A stretch of DNA of 9,198 nt from an uncultured Bacteroidales bacterium. Lineage in GTDB: Bacteria > Bacteroidota > Bacteroidia > Bacteroidales > UBA932. Every line of letters starts with the position of its first letter. Positions within the stretch are counted from its first letter, which is position 1. Below the pieces are notes generated by a model that was not told the origin of the DNA, searched no databases, and was given only the letters and a program-made list of their open reading frames with translations. Location: NCBI GenBank assembly GCA_902461985.1, contig CABQAB010000065.1, forward strand, positions 1 through 9,198. Direction: 5' to 3'. Made by a program: the position numbers and the translations under genes. This document shows positions 1-6,259 of this stretch, piece after piece.

Positions 1-226
1 AAATTAAAGCCGGTCTGCCGAGCAGCTGCACCGTCACAGGCATCTGGATTTCGTCCCCGTCCTCATAGACCAGTGTCAGTCTCCTCATGTCAGAGAACAC
101 GCCGGAAGTCCTGTTGTTGAAATAGACCCCGGATATGTCACCGAAAAGTTGAGGATGCCGCTCCTCGCAGGAAACCGTTGCAAGGAGGAGCGTCAGAAAC
201 AATAGTATAGGTCTGTTCTTTTTCAT
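1..226 (-). CDS. DUF4843-type lipoprotein of a SusC/SusD locus (partial, 3' end outside window)
   Basis: This is the N-terminal 75 codons of a protein whose C-terminus lies beyond the left edge. It begins MKKNRPILLFLTLLLATVSC, a lipoprotein signal peptide with the lipobox ending in Cys20. The acidic pair EE follows, which fits export of lipoproteins to the outer-membrane surface in Bacteroidetes. The mature start contains GVYFNNRTSG and then VTVQLLGRPA, the pattern I associate with DUF4843 proteins, which are usually encoded directly after a SusD gene. The ATG at 226-224 shares one base with the stop of the SusD-like gene (TGATG), so the two are probably translationally coupled and in one transcript. 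Its role is inferred to be an accessory surface lipoprotein of the import complex; no enzymatic function is visible. The family call rests on position and a short N-terminal pattern, so it is only moderately certain. Confidence 0.72.
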   Translation of the reverse strand, partial: MKKNRPILLFLTLLLATVSCEERHPQLFGDISGVYFNNRTSGVFSDMRRLTLVYEDGDEIQMPVTVQLLGRPALI

Positions 227-1671
227 CAGTTCTGCATTTCTGTATCAGGGAGAGGTACTACGAAAATCTCGTCGCTCGGCTTTATGTTCTTCGATTCGGT
301 CGCGGAAACAAGCACCCTCGAGAACATTCTCTTGTACATGTAGAAGAGCTGTCCTTCGCCGTAGAGTTCGCGTATGTATTCGTATTGCAGGAGCTCCTGC
401 GTAAGTTTCGGCAGAGGGGAGACTCCGCGGTTGCTCCTGAGCTGATTGACATATGCAAGACCGTCAGCCAATGTTTCGGAACGGCTTTCCGCGGCGATGA
501 GATACATTTCTCCCATCCTTATCATAGGAATCATGGTGTTGCGTATGTTGCTGTAGTCCGCCATGTCGGAGTACTTGTAGAAATACCTGTTGCTGCCGGT
601 CGCAATCCAGTTGACTCTGCATCTGTAGTCGTCCTGGCTGCCGCCTGTGTCCGAACCGCCGAAGATAAGCTTTGAGAACACGTCCGGGTCTATCCTGAAC
701 ACGAAATTCGGGACACGGCTCGGGTCGTAGTAGTTTTTGAAGAGTTCGTTTCTGCTGGCATGAGACAGGGCGAAAATGACCTCGGACGAGAATATCCTGT
801 CAGGGTCTTCCGGAGAGCCCGTGACCAGAGATCTGTCCACAAAGGAGAATATCCCTTTGTTTATCGCGCCTATGACTTCTGTCGAATATGTGAAGGCTGA
901 TTTCCTGTCTCCGAAATAGAGGGAAGCCCGGGCAAGCAGGGCCGTGACGGCATAATAGTTCATGCGCAAAGGCCTGTAATACAAGAAGCTTGACGAGCCG
1001 TCATTCGGTCCGTCCATCCTCGTGCCCTGGGTGAGAATCGGGTCGGCCGAGAGCAGAATCCTTGCTTCCCGCAGGTCTGCAATTATCTTTTTTGCGGCTT
1101 CTGATGCCGGAAGCAGATCCTCCGGAACAGTGGTGTATGCGGTGTAATAAGGTATGCTCAAGGACTCCGGATTGCGGGAGTATACCGGACCGAAAAGCCT
1201 GAGCATGTCGAAGTGGAGCATAGCCCTCAGGGCAAGAGCCTCACCCTTGACTATGCTGTAGTTGTCGCCCGAGAACAAGTCTTTCTTTTCGTCTATGGCG
1301 TTCAGTATGAGATTGCAGTTCAGAATCATGGAATAGGACTTGTTCCATGTCTCTGACAGCCGGGCCCGCCAGTAGTCCGTCCCGTATTTATACTTGGATA
1401 TGTCGCTGTAGTTGCCCCAGACGGCATTGCTTGTTCCGATAACGTAGGCCCCTCCCATAATCTCCACCATCTCCACAGAAAGGGCTCCGCCGTAGAGCAT
1501 GTCACGGTTCAGTTCGATATAGACTCCGTTGAGCTGCCTGATGAAACCGTTCTCCGTGGACTGCAGGTCCTCTCCGGATATTTCGTCATAGGGTTTCACG
1601 TCAAGCCAGCTGCAGCCCGGCAGACATAGCATTGCGAGTATTATGTATATAAACTTCTTCATAGTCAGCAT
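226..1671 (-). CDS. RagB/SusD-family nutrient-uptake outer-membrane lipoprotein
   Basis: SusD-like proteins are surface lipoproteins that bind substrate and cap the SusC channel. The 481-residue frame has a signal peptide with lipobox LPGC (Cys20 from the first ATG), followed by SWLDVKPYDE, the usual opening of mature SusD proteins. Residues about 143-164 carry the family helix motif (GEALALRAMLHFDMLRLFG), and the C-terminus (about 431-450) has EYIRELYGEGQLFYMYKRMF, a variant of the usual ER-xE-x-EG-R-xxDLxR ending. Length is typical of the family (about 450-600). Two starts are possible. The ATG at 1671 overlaps the SusC stop by one base (TGATG). The ATG at 1662 gives the cleaner leader MKKFIYIILAMLCLPGC and 478 residues. 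No Shine-Dalgarno sequence decides between them. The gene sits between SusC and a DUF4843-type lipoprotein; the substrate is unknown. Confidence 0.93.
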   Translation of the reverse strand: MLTMKKFIYIILAMLCLPGCSWLDVKPYDEISGEDLQSTENGFIRQLNGVYIELNRDMLYGGALSVEMVEIMGGAYVIGTSNAVWGNYSDISKYKYGTDYWRARLSETWNKSYSMILNCNLILNAIDEKKDLFSGDNYSIVKGEALALRAMLHFDMLRLFGPVYSRNPESLSIPYYTAYTTVPEDLLPASEAAKKIIADLREARILLSADPILTQGTRMDGPNDGSSSFLYYRPLRMNYYAVTALLARASLYFGDRKSAFTYSTEVIGAINKGIFSFVDRSLVTGSPEDPDRIFSSEVIFALSHASRNELFKNYYDPSRVPNFVFRIDPDVFSKLIFGGSDTGGSQDDYRCRVNWIATGSNRYFYKYSDMADYSNIRNTMIPMIRMGEMYLIAAESRSETLADGLAYVNQLRSNRGVSPLPKLTQELLQYEYIRELYGEGQLFYMYKRMFSRVLVSATESKNIKPSDEIFVVPLPDTEMQN

Positions 1672-4600
1672 CAGAAAGTTATACCTAAGGAGAACTGGAA
1701 ACTCCTTGCGAACGGATAGTCGATACCTCTCTCCACCTTGACGGTCGAGGCCCTGAATATGTCATTCATGGTGAACTGAAGGCTCATGGCGGAAATTCGC
1801 ATCTTCCTTGTTATATGCACCGGAAATTCATATCCGAGATTGAACGACTCCCCAGTGAGAGTGTTCTCGTCCATCACGAAGCGGGAGGACTTGTCAGTGG
1901 TCTGCACCATGGATATGCCCTTGTAATATGCCTCCCTGTTGTTTTCTGACCAGCGTTCGTACAGGGCTCTCCTGTCCTGGTTCAGATAGACCTCCTCCGT
2001 GCCGATGTTCTCTACCTTCTGGAAAACTGAAGAGTTGAAAATCTGGCCTCCGAAGCGGTATCTGAGGTAGCAGCCGACGCTGAATCCCTTATAATAAAAG
2101 GTAGTGCCTATCAGACCTTCGAGTTTCGGCTGGGTGTCGCCGACAACCACTTCGTCATCGGCATCGTAGGTGAATGAATATGTCCCGTCCTTCCTGATGA
2201 AGAGTTCGCGCCCGGTTGCAGGGTCTATTCCGGCTGAACGAACTGCCCATATGGCCGTAGGACTGCCTCCGTCGTAGTATCTCGTAGTGCCCACAAGGGA
2301 GGACTTGCCGCTCTCGTTCAGGGAACTGAAAGCGTTGCCGATGTTGACGTATTTTGACTTCGAACTTGTGGCATTGAGACTTATGTTCCAGTTTATGCCC
2401 TCGTAAGGACGATATACAGGGGAGATTTTGAAGGTGGCCTCCCAGCCGTCTGTGTTCTGCCCGCCTGCGTTCATGGCAATTGAACTTACACCCATGGAGC
2501 CTTTGGTCGTGATGACTGCCAAAAGCGGATCAGTGTTCTTCCAGAAGTAGTCGAAGGTGAGGGCGATTCTGTTCTGCCATATCGCAAGGTCCAGGCCTAA
2601 GTCGTAGTTGATGGTCTCCTGCCATGCCAGTCCTGCGTTGCCGAGGTTCTTGACTATCACGCCGGCTCCGAACACATTGGTCATCCAGCCGTTGAACTGG
2701 TATGTGGAGAAGGCCTGGTAAGCAGCGAAATTCTGGTTTCCAGGGTTGCCGACTGAGCCCCTGATCTTGAAAAGCTGGAAGAAGCCGGTCTTTTCAGACA
2801 GGAACGCCTCCTTGTGGATGTTCCAGCCCAGTCCGACTGACCAGGTGTTTCTGAAGCGGTTGCCGGTGCCGAACATCGATGCTCCGTCGAGACGGTAGTT
2901 CACGTCGAGAAGGTATCTGTCACTGTAGGAATAGCCTCCGTTGACGTAGAAGCTGAGGGCTCTCTTGAGGATTTCGCTGTATTTCGGTTTCTCTCCCTCG
3001 GGATAGCCGTTCGCGAAGGAAGGCGCATCGAACTGGTCTTCGGTGAATCCGTTTGCGGAATAGCCGTAAGTGCGGCGGAGATTGTTGCTGAAATTGAATC
3101 CTCCCACGGCGTTGACCATATGCTTACCGCCGATAAGGCGGCCGAAAGTGACGGAAGCGTCCCCTTCGTAATAGAGTTTCTTGTTCTGGGAGTAGCTGTA
3201 TTCCCCCTTTTCCGTTTCGCTGCGGTCATCGAAATCGGAGTGTTGTGGCGAGAGCCTCGTCTCGTCAGTTCTTTCATCCTTTGTGATTCCGAACTTGGCC
3301 CTGAAACGCAAGTCCTTGAGTATGAACCATTCGAATACGAAATTGTTAGTGAACCCGAATCCCTTGGACCTGTCGTAGTTGTTGAGATGGGCATTCCATA
3401 GAGGATTCGTGACAGGATAGTCGTCGAAATCCTCGTCGGGATAGTAGAGGTATTTGTCTATGCCGCCCTCCGGATTGTATTTCTTGTAATACGGATTCGC
3501 CTGTGCGTATTCTGCGAACGACACCACAGGGTCGGACGAGTCGAGGTAATTGATGGTCAGCTTGTTGCTGAACTGGAACTTGCCTGTACGGTAGATCAGG
3601 TCTATGTTTCCTTCGAGGGTCTGCCTGTCGGAGTCCTTCATTACGCCTGCGACGCTGTCATAGCTGAGTCCGATGCCATAGCGGATCTTGTCTTCGCCTC
3701 CTTCTGCGTAGATGTTGTGCTTGTGGGAGAATCCCACCCTGACAGGCTCGCTCAGCCAGTAGGTGTCGACTCCGCTCTCTATGTCCTTGAGCCTCTGGTT
3801 CCTGAGGTCATCGTATTTCTGCTGGTTGAAAGGGTTGCCTGTGTTGTCGCGATAGACTCCCGCCAGGGTCTCGAACTGGAGCTTTTCCCTGGAGTTCATC
3901 AGGTTGTAGTCGCTCAAGTCCGCCAGGGAGAATCCGTAGTCGCCCTTATATGAGAACTGCAGCCTTCCTCTTGCAGGTGCCTTGGTCTCCACGACAACCA
4001 CGCCGTTGGAGGCTTTTGAGCCATAAATCGCAGTGGATGCGGCATCTTTGAGGATGGTGACAGAAGCGACCCTGTTCATGTTGAGGTTCATGATGGTCTC
4101 GAGCGTGGTCTCGAAGCCGTCAAGTATGAACAGAGGCTGGTTGGGATCGGAGCCATATTCTTCTTTAAGTCCCACCACGCTGGATTTTCCCCTGATTTCA
4201 ATGTCGGGCATGGTGTTCGGGTTGGAGCCGAACTGGGAACTCTCCATTATCTTGAATGAGGGGTCGAGGGTCTTGAGGCTCTGGAGTACGTTCTGGGAAC
4301 CTATGGATTTCAGTTCGTCACTCTTGAATGAGACTGATGCGCCGGTGAAACTTTCCTTCTTCCTTTCATAGACTCCTGTCACGACGACGTCCTGAAGCTG
4401 GGTAGCGTCGGTCTCCAATGCTATTATAGCGAAGGAGGATGCGTTTTTCGTGTTGAACTCCTTTATGAAATTCTTGTATCCGACGTATGAGAACGCTACA
4501 TTGCATTTCCTGTTCGGAACAGTGATTTCATATTGGCCTTCGATGTCTGTGAAAGTGCCAGTCTTAGTCCCTTCGAGCATGACGGTGACGCCTATGAGCG

Positions 4601-4766
4601 GCTCGCCGTCGTATGCGTCAAGTACTTTGCCGCTCAGCACCACATGGCTGTCGCCGCTTTGAGCCACTGCCAGTTGGGGGCATAGCAGCAACAGCAATGT
4701 AATGACCGCTGCTGAGGTCCTGGATTTTATTTTTATGAAAGGCATTGCCATATCTTTATCCGTCAT
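1671..4766 (-). CDS. SusC/RagA-family TonB-linked outer-membrane transporter
   Basis: This is a TonB-dependent outer-membrane barrel that imports a ligand delivered by its SusD partner, using energy from TonB-ExbBD. The 1031-residue protein has a signal peptide (hydrophobic core about 19-30, likely cleavage near AVAQ at 33-36). A carboxypeptidase-regulatory-like beta-sandwich follows at about 42-118 (VLSGKVLDAYDGEPLIGVTV). The plug starts near QDVVVTG (125-131) and contains LFILDGFE (213-220) and VTILKDAASTAIYGSKASNG (236-255), hallmarks of the SusC family. The rest is beta-barrel, ending in aromatic Phe (FQFSLGITF) as expected for outer-membrane assembly. Size is normal for the family. Start choice is uncertain: in-frame ATGs at codons 6 and 8 (4751, 4745) would also give good signal peptides. 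There is no N-terminal secretin/FecR-interacting extension, so signalling through an anti-sigma factor is unlikely. It heads the operon; no clear promoter of its own was found upstream. Confidence 0.96.
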   Translation of the reverse strand: MTDKDMAMPFIKIKSRTSAAVITLLLLLCPQLAVAQSGDSHVVLSGKVLDAYDGEPLIGVTVMLEGTKTGTFTDIEGQYEITVPNRKCNVAFSYVGYKNFIKEFNTKNASSFAIIALETDATQLQDVVVTGVYERKKESFTGASVSFKSDELKSIGSQNVLQSLKTLDPSFKIMESSQFGSNPNTMPDIEIRGKSSVVGLKEEYGSDPNQPLFILDGFETTLETIMNLNMNRVASVTILKDAASTAIYGSKASNGVVVVETKAPARGRLQFSYKGDYGFSLADLSDYNLMNSREKLQFETLAGVYRDNTGNPFNQQKYDDLRNQRLKDIESGVDTYWLSEPVRVGFSHKHNIYAEGGEDKIRYGIGLSYDSVAGVMKDSDRQTLEGNIDLIYRTGKFQFSNKLTINYLDSSDPVVSFAEYAQANPYYKKYNPEGGIDKYLYYPDEDFDDYPVTNPLWNAHLNNYDRSKGFGFTNNFVFEWFILKDLRFRAKFGITKDERTDETRLSPQHSDFDDRSETEKGEYSYSQNKKLYYEGDASVTFGRLIGGKHMVNAVGGFNFSNNLRRTYGYSANGFTEDQFDAPSFANGYPEGEKPKYSEILKRALSFYVNGGYSYSDRYLLDVNYRLDGASMFGTGNRFRNTWSVGLGWNIHKEAFLSEKTGFFQLFKIRGSVGNPGNQNFAAYQAFSTYQFNGWMTNVFGAGVIVKNLGNAGLAWQETINYDLGLDLAIWQNRIALTFDYFWKNTDPLLAVITTKGSMGVSSIAMNAGGQNTDGWEATFKISPVYRPYEGINWNISLNATSSKSKYVNIGNAFSSLNESGKSSLVGTTRYYDGGSPTAIWAVRSAGIDPATGRELFIRKDGTYSFTYDADDEVVVGDTQPKLEGLIGTTFYYKGFSVGCYLRYRFGGQIFNSSVFQKVENIGTEEVYLNQDRRALYERWSENNREAYYKGISMVQTTDKSSRFVMDENTLTGESFNLGYEFPVHITRKMRISAMSLQFTMNDIFRASTVKVERGIDYPFARSFQFSLGITF

Positions 4767-4792
4767 CCGGAATGTTTTTTTGTTATCTCAAA

Positions 4793-4803
4793 GGCCGAAG
4801 GCC
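4793..4803. other. Short GGCC hairpin in the SusC 5' leader
   Basis: GGCC-GAA-GGCC forms a 4-bp GC stem with a 3-base loop, 27 bases upstream of the first SusC ATG. On the minus strand it is followed by TTT only, so it is too weak to call a terminator. It could be a minor leader structure or chance. Confidence 0.3.
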
Positions 4804-4840
4804 GTAGTCGGGGAGACCTGAAATTGAGAATTCAGAGCGT

Positions 4841-4885
4841 GAGATCCTTTTTCGCGATGTGTCTGGTCGTCTGGATGACAAGACC
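4841..4885. repeat. Degenerate GTCATCC/GGATGACA-type intergenic repeat with hairpin, downstream of prfA
   Basis: Read on the plus strand, the segment runs GAGATCCTTTTTCGCG to GGTCGTCTGGATGACA. This resembles the dispersed intergenic sequences of the form GAGATCC...TCGGTCGGGATGACA that recur in many bacterial genomes; I recall the pattern but cannot assign a formal family name. The right part folds: GGTC (4865-4868) + GTC (4869-4871), loop TGGAT, then GAC (4877-4879), AA bulge, GACC (4882-4885). It lies in the 143-base gap between the prfA stop and the SusC start. On the minus strand no U-run follows, so it is not a classical terminator. A second related segment lies at 8977-9016. Confidence 0.4.
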
Positions 4886-4909
4886 GTTGCTATGCCTGGA
4901 TGTCACAGA

Positions 4910-6001
4910 CTACTCTTCGCCGGCAGCCTTGAGCCGTTCGGCATTCTCGGCAATCTGCAGCTGGTCAAGGACTTCCTGAATGTCTCCGTCCATGAATACC
5001 GGCAGATTGTACATGGTGTAGTTGATGCGGTGGTCAGTGACGCGGGACTGCGGATAATTGTAGGTGCGGATTTTTGCCGAGCGGTCTCCGGTAGACACCA
5101 TGGTCTTCCTTTTGGCTGAAATCTCGTTCAGATATTTCTCGTACTCCATGTTGTAGAGCCTTGTCCTGAGTTCCGCGAGGGCCTTGTCGAAGTTCTTCAA
5201 CTGGGATTTCTCGTCCTGGCACTGGACCACTATACCTGACGGGATATGGGTGAGACGTATCGCCGAATAAGTCGTGTTGACAGACTGTCCGCCGGGACCT
5301 GACGAGCAGAATGTGTCCTTGCGTATGTCGTTCATATTCAGTTCGATGTCAAACTCGTCAGCTTCCGGAAGCACTGCTACCGATGCCGCCGAGGTGTGCA
5401 CGCGGCCCTGAGTCTCGGTCTGGGGGACACGCTGGACGCGGTGTACCCCGGATTCGTATTTCAGTATTCCGTACACTCCTTCGCCAATGACCTTCACCAC
5501 TATCTCCTTGAATCCGCCGGCCGCACCTTCAGACTGGCTGTTGATTTCCATCTTCCATCCCTTTCTCTCGAAGAATTTGCTGTACATCCTGAAGAGGTCT
5601 CCGGCGAAAATGGCGGCTTCATCGCCTCCGGCTCCGCCTCTGATTTCAAGAATTGCGTTTTTGCTGTCCTGAGGGTCGGCAGGAATGAGCAGAAGCTTGA
5701 TTTTCTGCTCCATATCAGGAATCCGGGCTTCAATCCCGGCTATTTCATCTTTAGCCATCTCTCTCAGTTCTTCGTCTTTCTCCTCGGCTATGATTTCCTT
5801 TGCCATTTCATAGGACTCCATCATCTTCCGGTATTCTTCCCCGGCGTCGATGATAGGGGTCAGTTCCTTGTATTCCTTGTTCAGCTGTACATATTTCTTC
5901 ATGTCCGAAATCACTTCCGGGTCAGCAAGCTGTGCCTGCAGCGATTCGTATTTGTCTCTTAAACCGAGAACTTTTTCAAGCAATGAGTTCTTTTCTGCCA
6001 T
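4910..6001 (-). CDS. prfA: Peptide chain release factor 1 (RF1)
   Basis: RF1 recognises UAA and UAG in the ribosomal A site and triggers hydrolysis of peptidyl-tRNA. The 363-residue protein is full length (E. coli RF1 is 360). It has the coiled N-terminal domain 1 (about 1-105), the conserved [20 protein letters not shown] segment (121-140), the stop-codon recognition tripeptide P-x-T as PQT (193-195) in [15 protein letters not shown], and the catalytic GGQ (237-239) in [15 protein letters not shown]. The P-x-T tripeptide marks RF1 rather than RF2, which has SPF. The gene is transcribed divergently from the Na/Pi transporter, from a promoter at about 6090-6120. Its own stop codon is TAG (4912-4910), one that RF1 itself reads. 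SusC lies 143 bases downstream on the same strand. The start ATG at 6001 has no clear Shine-Dalgarno sequence, which is usual here. Confidence 0.98.
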   Translation of the reverse strand: MAEKNSLLEKVLGLRDKYESLQAQLADPEVISDMKKYVQLNKEYKELTPIIDAGEEYRKMMESYEMAKEIIAEEKDEELREMAKDEIAGIEARIPDMEQKIKLLLIPADPQDSKNAILEIRGGAGGDEAAIFAGDLFRMYSKFFERKGWKMEINSQSEGAAGGFKEIVVKVIGEGVYGILKYESGVHRVQRVPQTETQGRVHTSAASVAVLPEADEFDIELNMNDIRKDTFCSSGPGGQSVNTTYSAIRLTHIPSGIVVQCQDEKSQLKNFDKALAELRTRLYNMEYEKYLNEISAKRKTMVSTGDRSAKIRTYNYPQSRVTDHRINYTMYNLPVFMDGDIQEVLDQLQIAENAERLKAAGEE

Positions 6002-6056
6002 TTGGATTCAGAAGCTGTTTTAATTTTCTTATGATATATTTTCACTGTTGAATAGT

Positions 6057-6073
6057 TCCGCCTTTCCTGCGGA
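6057..6073 (-). other. Small hairpin in the prfA 5' leader
   Basis: TCCGC (6057-6061) and GCGGA (6069-6073) form a 5-bp stem with a 7-base loop, which on the minus strand reads AGGAAAG. It lies inside the roughly 80-base leader predicted for prfA. The 8-mer GGATTCAG occurs beside it (6071-6078) and again just before the prfA start (6004-6011). Any regulatory role is unproven; it may be chance. Confidence 0.3.
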
Positions 6074-6089
6074 TTCAGCATTTAACCTA

Positions 6090-6120
6090 CAAAGATAAAA
6101 TCTGTTTTCATTTTTTACAA
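6090..6120 (-). promoter_or_regulatory. Bacteroidetes-type promoter for prfA
   Basis: On the minus strand, TATCTTTG (6097-6090) matches the -7 consensus TAnnTTTG exactly. TTG (6120-6118) lies 20 bases upstream as the -33 element. Transcription would begin near 6083, giving a leader of about 80 bases before the prfA ATG. Confidence 0.72.
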
Positions 6121-6126
6121 TAGCTG

Positions 6127-6154
6127 CCCGTTTGGAAATCATAGAATTTCCGGG
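6127..6154. repeat. Inverted repeat between the divergent prfA and Na/Pi promoters
   Basis: GGAAAT (6134-6139) and ATTTCC (6146-6151) are perfect inverted copies around a 6-base centre. They are extended outward by CCC (6127-6129) and GGG (6152-6154), with a 4-base bulge on the left. It sits between the -33 elements of the two divergent promoters, where an operator could affect both, but no regulator is known from this window. Confidence 0.4.
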
Positions 6155-6199
6155 TCTGTGCCATATCCCCGTATCAGATTCGATTTTTTGCCATTCAAA

Positions 6200-6231
6200 T
6201 TTGGCGTTATTGAAATTCGGTTGTAGATTTG
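6200..6231 (+). promoter_or_regulatory. Bacteroidetes-type promoter for the Na/Pi transporter gene
   Basis: TTTG (6200-6203) and TAGATTTG (6224-6231) match the -33 and -7 consensus, with a spacing of 20 bases. Transcription would start near 6237, leaving a short leader of about 22 bases before the ATG at 6260. Confidence 0.78.
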
Positions 6232-6259
6232 TGCCTTGAAAACTATTTATATCTGATTT

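Noticed and set aside
2900..3394. 164-codon open frame on the minus strand in another frame
   Set aside because: It lies wholly inside the SusC coding sequence on the same strand. It is Ser/Thr/Arg-rich with no family motif, as expected for a shifted reading of a GC-rich gene.
4767..4840. Promoter for the SusC operon
   Set aside because: No TAnnTTTG box with a suitably spaced TTG was found on the minus strand. The operon may use a different sigma factor or read-through from prfA; nothing could be called.
4871..4910. Imperfect direct repeat CTGGATGACAAGAC / CTGGATGTCACAGAC
   Set aside because: It is short, imperfect and overlaps the prfA stop; it is no stronger than chance and shows no target-site or array structure.
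5396..5962. 188-codon open frame on the plus strand
   Set aside because: Antisense to prfA, which is unambiguous over its whole length; no recognisable domain and no promoter or leader context.
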